Source: Streptomyces nitrosporeus
GTDB taxonomy: Bacteria; Actinomycetota; Actinomycetes; Streptomycetales; Streptomycetaceae
Direction: 5' to 3'
DNA length: 64,000 nt
Assembly (NCBI RefSeq): GCF_008704555.1
Contig: NZ_CP023702.1
Span: forward strand, 7,424,001 to 7,488,000
Positions 43,825 through 51,699 of this stretch are shown piece after piece. Position 1 is the stretch's first letter, and each line of letters starts with the position of its first letter. Under the pieces are notes generated by a model. That model had not been told where the DNA came from. It saw only the letters and a list, made by a program, of their open reading frames with translations, and ran no database searches. The translations under genes and the position numbers were made by a program.

Positions 43825-44363
43825 ACAGCAAGGTCGGCGCCGTCAGCAGCAACGGCGTGTACGCGTTCACCAAGCCGAACAGGGAGAGCATCCGGCTCCT
43901 GGCGGGCCTCGGCGTGGAGGGCGACGTCCACGCCGGGACGACCGTCAAGCACCGGTCCCGGGTGGCCCAGGACCCGACGCAGCCCAACCTGCGCCAGGTG
44001 CACCTCATCCACCAGGAACTCTTCACCGAACTGAGGGAGGCGGGTTTCGAGGTCGGCGCCGGTGACCTGGGCGAGAACATCACCACCGTGGGACTCGACC
44101 TCCTCGCCCTGCCCACCGGGACCCTGCTGCGCCTCGGGGACGAGGCGGTCGTCGAGGTGACCGGCCTGCGCAACCCCTGCCTGCAGATCGACGCCTTCCG
44201 GCCAGGACTGCTCAAGCGGGTCGTCCACCGCGACGACGAGGGCTCCCTCGTCCGGAAGGCGGGAATCATGGGAATCGTCGTCAGCGGTGGAGTGGTACGG
44301 CCCGGGGACCCGATCGAGGCCGAACCGCCCCACGGACCGCACCGCCCCCTCGACCGCGTCTGA
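43821..44363 (+). CDS. MOSC-domain protein, probable CTG start
   Basis: 180 residues. MOSC hallmarks: GVYAFTKPNRESIRLLAGLG, VEGDVHAGTTVKHRSRVA, LGENITTVGLDLLALPTG, and VTGLRNPCLQIDAF with the catalytic Cys. MOSC proteins carry or transfer sulfur, often to molybdenum enzymes. No ATG/GTG lies near the expected N terminus; the first GTG (43857) would cut off conserved residues. CTG 43821 overlaps the upstream TGA and has AAGGAG (43807-43812) eight bases before it, so it is the likely start. Confidence 0.85.
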   Translation: MNSKVGAVSSNGVYAFTKPNRESIRLLAGLGVEGDVHAGTTVKHRSRVAQDPTQPNLRQVHLIHQELFTELREAGFEVGAGDLGENITTVGLDLLALPTGTLLRLGDEAVVEVTGLRNPCLQIDAFRPGLLKRVVHRDDEGSLVRKAGIMGIVVSGGVVRPGDPIEAEPPHGPHRPLDRV

Positions 44364-44386
44364 GGAAGGGCGGAGCCCGCCCTTCT
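44364..44386 (+). terminator. Hairpin terminator after MOSC gene
   Basis: GAAGGGCGG (44365-44373) pairs with CCGCCCTTC (44377-44385) around a 3-base AGC loop, beginning one base after the stop codon. Confidence 0.7.
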
Positions 44387-44608
44387 GAGCCGTCCCCGGC
44401 GCCCGGACCCGTCGTCGCCCGGTCTCGTCCGGCGCACCTCAGCCACCCGGTGACCCCGCCGCCGAGGGCCTGACGACCGGACAAGGGGCGACGAGAAGGC
44501 GGCGCACCGCCTCTGCCGGGACGGACCGGCCGGAACACGCCCCGCGTGTGGTGCCGGCACGCCCGCCGCACATAGGGTTGCCGCTCCGGCCGGCGAGGGG
44601 GAGACAGC

Positions 44609-45514
44609 ATGGTGAAGCGGTTCGACAGGCTCAAGGAGATCCGGCGGCTGGACCCGGAGCGCGACTTCCTGGAGATCTTCCGGCTCACCGTCACCTACGA
44701 GTTCCCCTGGGACGTCACCCGCGCACTCGAACTCGCCCTGTACCGCACCTACGCCGTTCCCGGCATCGGCCGGCTGCTCGCCACGACCGCGGAGCTGACG
44801 GAACGTTCGCAGAAGAGGTACGACGACACCGCGCTCCTCCTCGACGCCGTGGTGGAACACGGCTTCGACAGCGAGACGGGGCGCACGGCGATCCGCCGGA
44901 TCAACCGGATGCACCGCAGCTACGACATCAGCAACGACGACATGCGCTACGTCCTCTGCACCTTCGTCGTCACGCCCAAGCGCTGGATCGACGCCTACGG
45001 ATGGCGCAGGCTTTCCGGACACGAGACGAGCGCGTTCGCCGCGTACTACAGGACACTCGGCGCGCACATGGGCATCAGGGACCTGCCGCAGACCTACGAG
45101 GACTTCGAGCGCACCCTCGACACCTACGAGGCGGAACACTTCGGCTGGGACCCGGGAGCACGCGAGGTGTCCGACGCCACGCTGGCCCTGATGGGCTCCT
45201 GGTACCCCCGCCCGCTCGCCCCCGTCGTACGCAAGGCGGCTCTCGCCCTCCTCGACGACTCGCTGCTGCGGGCGTTCCGCTACGAGCGCCCCGGCCCCGT
45301 CGTACGAGGTCTGACCCGTGGGGCCCTCCGTCTGCGGGCACGCGCCGTGCGGCTCATGCCGCCGCGCTCCACCGCCCGCTACGCCCGCCAGAATCCCGAG
45401 ATCAAGGGGTACCCGGACGGCTACGAGGTGGCGCGCCTCGGCACTTTCCCCGTCCCGGGCATCCGGGGCTGCCCCGTTCTGCACAGCCGGGCCCCGGACG
45501 CGCCCGCGGAGTGA
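44609..45514 (+). CDS. MpaB-family (DUF2236) oxygenase
   Basis: 301 residues. LTVTYEFPWDVTRALELALYR, then RYDDTALLLDAVVEHGFDSE, RINRMHRSYDISNDDMRYVL, and YGWRRLSGHETSAFAAYYRT carry the conserved His/Arg/Glu of the DUF2236/MpaB group, which includes the heme-containing latex-clearing protein. It likely binds a heme b; substrate unknown. Monocistronic; 245 bases upstream are gene-free. Confidence 0.85.
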   Translation: MVKRFDRLKEIRRLDPERDFLEIFRLTVTYEFPWDVTRALELALYRTYAVPGIGRLLATTAELTERSQKRYDDTALLLDAVVEHGFDSETGRTAIRRINRMHRSYDISNDDMRYVLCTFVVTPKRWIDAYGWRRLSGHETSAFAAYYRTLGAHMGIRDLPQTYEDFERTLDTYEAEHFGWDPGAREVSDATLALMGSWYPRPLAPVVRKAALALLDDSLLRAFRYERPGPVVRGLTRGALRLRARAVRLMPPRSTARYARQNPEIKGYPDGYEVARLGTFPVPGIRGCPVLHSRAPDAPAE

Positions 45515-45534
45515 GACCGCCGCGGGCGTCCGCG

Positions 45535-46134
45535 TCAGCGGGCCCGTTCCGCGAGGGCCAGGAAGCGGTCGTCCCGGTCGGTGTACGACCGGATCCGCCA
45601 CCCCGAACGCGCCAGCAACGGGGTGAGTGCGGCTTCGGCCCGCAGATCGCCGTCGGTGAGCCGGCGGCCGTGCCGTGCCGCCAGTGCCGCCCGGCCGACC
45701 GGATGGAACAGGGCGAGCCGTCCACCGGGGCGCACGACACGGGCGAGTTCACGCAGCCCCTCCCCGGGGTCCGCCAGGTGCGAGATCAGCCCGGCCGCGA
45801 ACACCGCGTCGAGCGTTCCGTCGCGCAGGGGCAGGCGGGCGGCGTCGGCCAGCAGCAGCGCGCCGTGGCGGGTACGGCCCGCTCGGACGGCCTCGGCGAG
45901 CATGGCGGGCGTCAGATCCGCCCCGAGCACCGTGCCGCCGCCGCCCACGGCGGCCCGCAGGGCGGGCAGGGCACGGGCCGTCCCGCAGCCGGCGTCGAGC
46001 ACCGCGTCCCCGGGCCGCAGCCCCAGCTCACCGACCGCCGCAGCATAGGCGGGTCCGTCCCCGGAGAAGCGGCTGTCCCAACCGGCAGCGCGTACGGAGA
46101 AGAAGTCCTGGACGTGTGTACGAGCGTCGGTCAT
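45535..46134 (-). CDS. Class I SAM-dependent methyltransferase
   Basis: 199 residues. Motif I DAVLDAGCGTARALPALRAA, acidic ribose residue in VLGADLTPAMLAEA, motif II LDAVFAAGLISHL, GGRLALFHPVG. Fold is clear, substrate is not. Convergent with the MpaB-family gene. Confidence 0.9.
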   Translation of the reverse strand: MTDARTHVQDFFSVRAAGWDSRFSGDGPAYAAAVGELGLRPGDAVLDAGCGTARALPALRAAVGGGGTVLGADLTPAMLAEAVRAGRTRHGALLLADAARLPLRDGTLDAVFAAGLISHLADPGEGLRELARVVRPGGRLALFHPVGRAALAARHGRRLTDGDLRAEAALTPLLARSGWRIRSYTDRDDRFLALAERAR

Positions 46135-46762
46135 CGGGTTCCTCTGCGGACACCCCGCCGTTCACGGCGGAGAAGAAACGGACACCTGCGGAGCGGGGCG
46201 ACGGGCTGCGGCACACCGGCAGAGCGGATCGTAGCGCCCGGGCACCGCGGGTTCGGGCACCGCGGTGAGAGGGACCGGTGGGCGAACGCGGCCGCCAGGC
46301 GGACGGGCCCCGGATCCCGCCGCCGGGCCGCTTCCCGCGGGTTCCGGCACCGGGCACCACCCCGGACCTGTCCGGGCGATCAAGACGCCGGCGGCCGAGG
46401 CACGGCGGTTTGTGCACGGCCGCGTCAGCCCGAGGGCACGGCCGGCACGCGACGCCGTGCGGTGGTGCGAACCGCCCGAGGGGTCCGGACCGCGGAAGAC
46501 CGCTTGTGAACCCCGTCGGCCGTGCCCGGCCGACGGGACCCGGGAGCGTCCGCTCCGGCAGGCCCGGGCCGAAGCGGGCGCTCCCGGGGAGACAGTCCGC
46601 GGGACACCCCGGCCGGCTCCACCGTCGTGCGTGCGCGTCAGCGAACGCGAGCACGACGGAGCCGACGCCCCTCGGTGCGACGAGCGCGGCCACGTCCTCC
46701 TCGGCACCGTCACCGCGGCGGCCCTCGTCATCCGGCCCCGCACATGAGCGCCCGGACACGCC
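46135..46762. other. Gene-free region (628 bases) with two strong hairpins
   Basis: No intact gene. It lies upstream of the leftward methyltransferase and downstream of the leftward PPOX gene. It contains the hairpin pair at 46512-46588. On the plus strand near 46384-46747 there are faint echoes of an anti-sigma-type ATPase (an ARRFV-like start and a LLGTVTAAALVIRPRT end), but too degenerate to call. Confidence 0.4.
46512..46588. repeat. Two adjacent long hairpins
   Basis: Hairpin 1: CCCGTCGGCCG (46512-46522) with CGGCCGACGGG (46527-46537), an 11-bp perfect stem and 4-base loop. Hairpin 2: 46539-46554 with 46573-46588, 16 pairs including one G-U (CCCGGGAGCG outer arm), and an 18-base loop that itself holds GGCCCGGGCC. 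They start one base apart. May terminate the leftward PPOX transcript or belong to a structured RNA. Confidence 0.7.
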
Positions 46763-47191
46763 CTAATCGGCGACGTCAGCCATGGCGAGCACCTTGTCGG
46801 CACGCACCCGCACGAGGAGTTCCCCCGGCACACCGTTGCGTGCCCCGAACTCCTCGGCCGCCTCCGGGCCCATGTAGCGCGACGCGATCCGGGTCGCCCA
46901 CCCGCGTACCTCGTCGAGGTCCTCACTGAGCCGGGCGTGCCCCTGGACCACGGCGAACGCGAACGGGGCGCGGTCGTCGTCGACACAGACCGACACCCGC
47001 CCGTCGCGTGCGAGGTTGCGGCCCTTCACGGTCTCCTTGCCGGTGTTGAACACGAGATCGTCGCCGTCGAGCAGGAACCAGACGGGAGCGATGTGAGGTC
47101 TGCCGTCCGCCCGGACGGTCGCCACCTTGCCGGTGCGGGTGCCCTCGGAGAGGAACGCCCGCCACTCTTCCTGAGTCATGTGGTGTGCCAT
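46763..47191 (-). CDS. PPOX-class F420-dependent oxidoreductase
   Basis: 142 residues from ATG 47191. FLSEGTRTGKVATVRADGRP opens the split-barrel; HIAPVWFLLDGDDLVFNTGK and ETVKGRNLARDGRVSVCVDD complete the flavin/F420-binding strands. Probably a dimer using F420H2. Diverges from the roadblock gene. Confidence 0.9.
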   Translation of the reverse strand: MAHHMTQEEWRAFLSEGTRTGKVATVRADGRPHIAPVWFLLDGDDLVFNTGKETVKGRNLARDGRVSVCVDDDRAPFAFAVVQGHARLSEDLDEVRGWATRIASRYMGPEAAEEFGARNGVPGELLVRVRADKVLAMADVAD

Positions 47192-47325
47192 GCGCCCATC
47201 CTCCGCCGCCGTCGCCCGGTGGCGCGAAGCGACGCCCCGGTAACCGAGGGGCGCTTGCCCGTGAGGATCGTGTGGGTAAGGCTTGCGCACGACGTGGGGA
47301 ACGGACGATGGGGGAGGACGCGCAC

Positions 47326-47736
47326 ATGGCGCTGGACCGGGGACTTGACTGGCTCCTTGACGATCTCACCAGCCGGGTGGAGCACATACGGCACGCGCTC
47401 ATCCTGTCGAACGACGGGCTGGTGACGGGGGCCAGTTCGGCACTGGCACGGGAGGACGCGGAACACCTGGCGGCCGTCTCGTCCGGCCTGCAGAGCCTCG
47501 CCAGGGGATCGGGCCGGCATTTCGGAGCGGGACGGGCGCGTCAGACGATGGTGGAGTTCGACGAGGCGCTGCTCTTCGTGACCGCGGCCGGCGACGGAAG
47601 CTGCCTGTGCGTACTCAGCGCCGCCGAGGCGGATGTAGGCCAGGTCGCCTACGAGATGACGCTGATGGTCAACCGCGTGGGCGAACACATCGGTGTGACG
47701 GGCCGTCAGCGCATCGACGACATGGGGCACCTGTGA
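47326..47736 (+). CDS. Orphan roadblock/LC7 protein
   Basis: 136 residues. GGGGAGG (47311-47317) sits eight bases before ATG 47326 and makes it preferred over an in-frame ATG at 47308. LDWLLDDLTSRVEHIRHALI, SNDGLVTGAS, and GDGSCLCVLSAAEADVGQVA are the CvnB-type roadblock fold. In conservons it pairs with CvnA kinase, DUF742 and CvnD GTPase, none of which is adjacent. A decayed signalling gene lies 570 bases downstream on the other strand. Confidence 0.9.
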   Translation: MALDRGLDWLLDDLTSRVEHIRHALILSNDGLVTGASSALAREDAEHLAAVSSGLQSLARGSGRHFGAGRARQTMVEFDEALLFVTAAGDGSCLCVLSAAEADVGQVAYEMTLMVNRVGEHIGVTGRQRIDDMGHL

Positions 47737-48309
47737 CCCGCGCCGGCCGGCGGACCCGGTGACGGTCCCCGGGGGCCGCCGACGGGGGAGGCTGTCCCCC
47801 GGGCCGGTCCGGGACGTCGCGCCACCGGCCGGTGCGTCGGCCGCGCCCTGGGCGAGTGCACGGTGGGACGGGCACGTGCCGGGGTCACCGCGCCATGCGG
47901 TCCGACGCGGTGGTGGAGACGGACACCCACGCGGTGAGCCTCCACCGCTCGCCCGGGTCCGATGTCCCGGGAACACCGGCCCGAAGGCTTCGGGCACTCC
48001 GCACGCGGTGACGTCGGACTGCACCTCACGCACAAGGCACTTTGAGGAACGCTCCGGCCACCGCGGGGCCCTCTCGCCGCCGCACGGGTCCTCGGCAACG
48101 TCACCTTCCGGCCATCTTCGGAGCGGCCCGCCGGATTCCGGGCCCGGCCGGCCCTGCCGGAGTCTCCCGGACGCGGTACCCCGGGCGTATCGGGAGGGGC
48201 GCCGGCCGCCCCGCACGCCCGGGGCCACCGCCCGCCGGCCGCACGGCGGGCATCCGTACGGCTCGGCGCGGAGACGGAGCCCCGGCCCGGCCCTCCCGGG
48301 CACCAGGCC
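47737..48309. other. Gene-free region (573 bases)
   Basis: No intact gene. Open frames are Pro/Arg/Gly-rich shadows. A small hairpin, GCCCGAAG (47979-47986) with CTTCGGGC (47988-47995), is present. May hold further unrecognisable remains of the adjacent pseudogene. Confidence 0.4.
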
Positions 48310-48849
48310 GCTCCGGAGCCGGACCGATCCCGCACCGGACGGCCTTGCCCTCGCCGCGTGGCTCGATGCCCCACCGCGCGGCGACCGTGCCGAGGAGCGG
48401 CAGACGCGGGGCCGAAGGGCGGCCCCGGCGGTCGCGTCCCGCACCGCACCGACGACCCGGTGGGGCCCGCCCTCCGCGGAGCGCAGGGCCCTGGCCCGGG
48501 CACGGGCCCCCTGCGGGGTGCCGTCGGCCAAAGGCAGCTGGGCGGACGCTGCATGAACCGCTCCCGCCGGTGAGCGCCTCGTCGATCGTGGCGGCCGGGA
48601 CCGCTCGCCGGCGGCCGGCCGCTCCACCGCCGTGGACGGACGGGCGTCGAAGACCGCCGGGCCTCCACCGAAGACCGCCGGTCCCGCCTCATCGGCGTCC
48701 AGCGTCCGCGCGTCGAGGCCCCACTCGGAACTTCCGGTCCGGTTCGGGGCGAGGCGCTCCGCCGTCCCCGCGCCCCTGTCCGAACCCCGGCCGGACCGGA
48801 GCAGCGAGGGGATCGCGAAGCCATCGCCCTGCCCCGAAGCGCCGGTCAT
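48310..48849 (-). pseudogene. Decayed PAS-domain signalling protein (SpoIIE-phosphatase type), internally deleted
   Basis: On the minus strand, consecutive pieces in different frames fit one PAS domain: EWGLDARTLDADEAGPAVFG with AVFDARPSTAVE (~48728-48620), then shifted VPAATIDEALTGG (~48602-48560), then back to LPLADGT and PHRVVGAVRDATA (~48537-48430). About 20 bases later another frame reads RLPLLGTVAARWGIEPRGEG (~48406-48345), typical of the C-terminal end of an anti-sigma-like HATPase. The GAF and PP2C parts expected between are missing. ATG candidate at 48849. Two or more frameshifts plus a large deletion make it non-functional. Confidence 0.65.
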
Positions 48850-49060
48850 TCCCGCTCCGGAAGCCGTCCCGGCGGGATTCCCGGACGCGACGGCCCGCTC
48901 GTCCCGTTGCCGAACCCGCCGTACGGGTGTGCCGCAGCGCGTTTGCCGGCCCCCGGCGCCGGGGTGCGGCGGCGCCCCTGCCCGGACCCGGCTCCCCGGC
49001 GTCCCGGGGCCCGTCGCAGAATGGCCCCGTAGATCACCGACGGCCCACCGGAGCGCACCC

Positions 49061-50119
49061 ATGAACGACCAGTCCGTCCTGCTGCACACCGAGGGCCACA
49101 TCCTGCACATCACGCTCAACCGCCCGAAGGCCCTGAACGCGCTGAGCCACTCCATGGTCCACGGCATCGACGGCGCCCTGACCCGGGCCGAGGCGGACGA
49201 CTCGGTCACGGCCGTCCTCATCCGGGGCGCCGGTGAACGCGGACTCTGCGCGGGCGGTGACATCCGGTCGATCTACGAGGACGCACGGGCGGGCCGCCGT
49301 ACCTCACTGGACTTCTGGCGCGACGAATACCGGCTCAACGCCCGGATCGCCCGGTTCCCGAAGCCGTACATCGCGCTCATGGACGGCTTCGTGCTGGGCG
49401 GCGGCGTGGGCGTGTCGGCCCACGGCGACATCCGCGTCGTGACGGAACGCTCACGCGTCGCCATGCCCGAGACGGCCATCGGCTTCGTCCCGGACGTCGG
49501 CGGCAGCCACCTGCTCGCCGCCGCGCCCGGAGAACTCGGGACCCACCTCGCGCTCACCGGTGACCAGGCACACGCGGCCGACGCACTGCTGTGCGGTCTG
49601 GCCGACCACTACGTGCCGTCACCTCGTCTGCCCGGCCTCGTCGCGGACCTCTCCCGCGCCACCACTCCCGGAGAACTGGCCGGCACGGTACGGCGGTACA
49701 CCGCCCCCGCTCCTCCGGCCGGGCTGGCGCGGCACCGCGGGTGGATCGACGACTGCTACGCCGCGGACACCGTGGAGGAGATCCTCGGCCGCCTCGACGA
49801 CAGCGGCGTCCAGGCGGCCCGGGAGGCGGCCGCGACCCTCCGGACCAAGTCACCCACCGCGCTCAAGGTCACTCTCGAGGCGGTGCGCCGCGCCCGGCGC
49901 CTCGGCCGTCTCGAAGCCGTCCTCGACCAGGAGTTCCGCGTCTCCTGCCAGGCCTTCGAAGGGCCCGACCTGATCGAGGGCGTCCGTGCCCGGATCATCG
50001 ACAAGGACCGCAGCCCCCGCTGGACCCCGGCCCGTCTCACCGATGTCACCGCCGCCGACGTCGCCCGTCATTTCGAGCCGCTCGGTGACCGGGAACTCGG
50101 CCTCTGCCCGGCGCCCTGA
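49061..50119 (+). CDS. Enoyl-CoA hydratase/isomerase family, 3-hydroxyisobutyryl-CoA hydrolase-like
   Basis: 352 residues. ITLNRPKALNALSHSMVHGI, the oxyanion loop GLCAGGDIRSIYED, the second backbone NH at MDGFVLGGGVGVSAHGDIR, and MPETAIGFVPDVGGS with catalytic Glu/Asp. The extended C-terminal third (EAVLDQEFRVSCQAFEG) and GGD-Y motif fit HIBYL-CoA hydrolases of valine breakdown. The last codons lie in a 20-bp tandem duplication. Confidence 0.9.
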   Translation: MNDQSVLLHTEGHILHITLNRPKALNALSHSMVHGIDGALTRAEADDSVTAVLIRGAGERGLCAGGDIRSIYEDARAGRRTSLDFWRDEYRLNARIARFPKPYIALMDGFVLGGGVGVSAHGDIRVVTERSRVAMPETAIGFVPDVGGSHLLAAAPGELGTHLALTGDQAHAADALLCGLADHYVPSPRLPGLVADLSRATTPGELAGTVRRYTAPAPPAGLARHRGWIDDCYAADTVEEILGRLDDSGVQAAREAAATLRTKSPTALKVTLEAVRRARRLGRLEAVLDQEFRVSCQAFEGPDLIEGVRARIIDKDRSPRWTPARLTDVTAADVARHFEPLGDRELGLCPAP

Positions 50120-50138
50120 GCCTCTGCCCGGCACCCTG
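50101..50138. repeat. 20-bp tandem duplication over a stop codon
   Basis: CCTCTGCCCGGCGCCCTGAG (50101-50120) is followed directly by CCTCTGCCCGGCACCCTG (50121-50138), one mismatch. The first copy encodes the end and stop of the hydratase-family gene. Confidence 0.75.
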
Positions 50139-50158
50139 CCCGAACCGGCCGTCCGCCC

Positions 50159-51643
50159 TCAGGCGCACGCCGCGTCCAGCCGGTCCGCAGCCCGGTCCCA
50201 CGCCTTCCCGTCACCGCCGGGGCTGTAATGGCGCAGCTCCTGGGTGCGGGCGACCAGCCGCCGCAGATCCGTGAGATCCCCCAGCAGCCCGTGGGCCCGG
50301 GCCTGGACGAGCACGTTGCCGAGGGCCGTCGCCTCCGCCGGGCCCGCCGTGACCGGCAGGCCGGTGGCGTCCGCGGTCCACTGGCACAGCAGCGCGTTGC
50401 GCGCGCCGCCGCCGACCAGATGCACCCGGGTCGGCTCGCGGCCCGCCAGCCGCGCCGCCTGGCGCAAGGTCCTGCGGTGGGCCAGCGCCAGACTCTCCAG
50501 GACGCACCGCACATAGCCGCCCGGGCCGTCCGGCAGCGGCTGCCCCGTACGGGCCAGCACGGTGTCGATCCGGGCCGGCATGTCACCCGGCGCCAGGAAG
50601 AGCGGATCGTCCGGATCGATCACCGCCGCGAACGGCCGGGCCCGCGCCGCCTCCCCGAGAAGACCGGCCAGATCCGCCGGTACGCCCCAGCGGCGCCAGG
50701 AGCGACGGCACTCCTCTAGCAGCCACATCCCCATGATGTTGCGGAGGTAGCGGACCGTCCCGTCCACCCCGCGTTCGTTGGTGAAGTTCGCGGCCCGCGA
50801 CTCCTCGGTCAGCACCGGAGCGTCCAGTTCCAGACCGGCCAGCGACCAGGTGCCGCACGAGACGTAGGCGAAGCCCGGCTCGGTGGCGGGGACAGCCGCG
50901 ACGGCGGAAGCGGTGTCGTGCGAGGCGACCGTCGTCACCGGCGTGCCCGGGGGCAGTCCGGTGTACTCGACGACATGCGGCAGGACCGTCCCCGCGGCGG
51001 CCCCCGGTTCACGCAGCGGAGGAAAGAGCGAACGCCGCAGCCCCAGCCGGCCGATCAGCGCGTCCGACCAGTTCCCCGTCCGCGCGTCCAGCAGTCCCGT
51101 CGTCGACGCGTTGGTCACCTCCGCGCCCACCGCCCCGGACAGCCAGTACACCAGCAGATCGGGGATCAGCAGGACCGTCCGCGCCGCGGCCCACTGGGCG
51201 CCGGACCGGTGGGCGGCGAGCTGGAAGAGCGTGTTGAACGGCAGGTGCTGCAACCCGCTGACCCCGTACAGCTCACGCGCGCCGACGTCCGCCAGCACGG
51301 CGTCCGCGGCCGGCGCGTTGCGGCCGTCCCGGTAGTGGAACGGGATGCCGAGCAGGGCCCCGTCGGCATCGAGGAGACCGTAGTCCACGGCCCAGGTGTC
51401 CACCCCCACCGAGGCGACCGGCCCGCCGCGCGCCGCCTCGCGCAGACCGTCCAGCATCCCCTGGTAGAGGGCGGGGACATCCCAGCGCAGCCCGTCCGGG
51501 AGCCGCACCGGAGTGTTGGGGAACCGGCAGGCCTCGCTCAGCACCAGGGAATCCGGGCCGACCCGGCCGGTGATCACCCGGCCGCTGGTCGCCCCGAGGT
51601 CCACGGCGGCGAACACCGGGTGCTCTCGTGAAGTCGCAGACAT
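50159..51643 (-). CDS. rhaB: Rhamnulokinase
   Basis: 494 residues from ATG 51643. FGGY-kinase motifs: FAAVDLGATSGRVITGRV, SVGVDTWAVDYGLLDADG, VTTVASHDTASAVAAVP, YVSCGTWSLAGLELD, and VHLVGGGARNALLCQWTADA. The VDLGATSGR and NTLFQL features and the adjacent rhamnose genes specify L-rhamnulose phosphorylation at O1. Last gene of the rhamnose operon, 56 bases after the aldolase/dehydrogenase stop. Confidence 0.93.
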   Translation of the reverse strand: MSATSREHPVFAAVDLGATSGRVITGRVGPDSLVLSEACRFPNTPVRLPDGLRWDVPALYQGMLDGLREAARGGPVASVGVDTWAVDYGLLDADGALLGIPFHYRDGRNAPAADAVLADVGARELYGVSGLQHLPFNTLFQLAAHRSGAQWAAARTVLLIPDLLVYWLSGAVGAEVTNASTTGLLDARTGNWSDALIGRLGLRRSLFPPLREPGAAAGTVLPHVVEYTGLPPGTPVTTVASHDTASAVAAVPATEPGFAYVSCGTWSLAGLELDAPVLTEESRAANFTNERGVDGTVRYLRNIMGMWLLEECRRSWRRWGVPADLAGLLGEAARARPFAAVIDPDDPLFLAPGDMPARIDTVLARTGQPLPDGPGGYVRCVLESLALAHRRTLRQAARLAGREPTRVHLVGGGARNALLCQWTADATGLPVTAGPAEATALGNVLVQARAHGLLGDLTDLRRLVARTQELRHYSPGGDGKAWDRAADRLDAACA

Positions 51644-51699
51644 GAGATCTCGTCCGATCCGGGCGGCCGCCGCACCCGTGCGGGGGCCGCCCACGGTGG

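Noticed and set aside
47176..49263. 695-codon minus-strand open frame
   Set aside because: It covers the roadblock gene antisense and is not a single gene; only pieces of it belong to the PAS/HATPase remnant.
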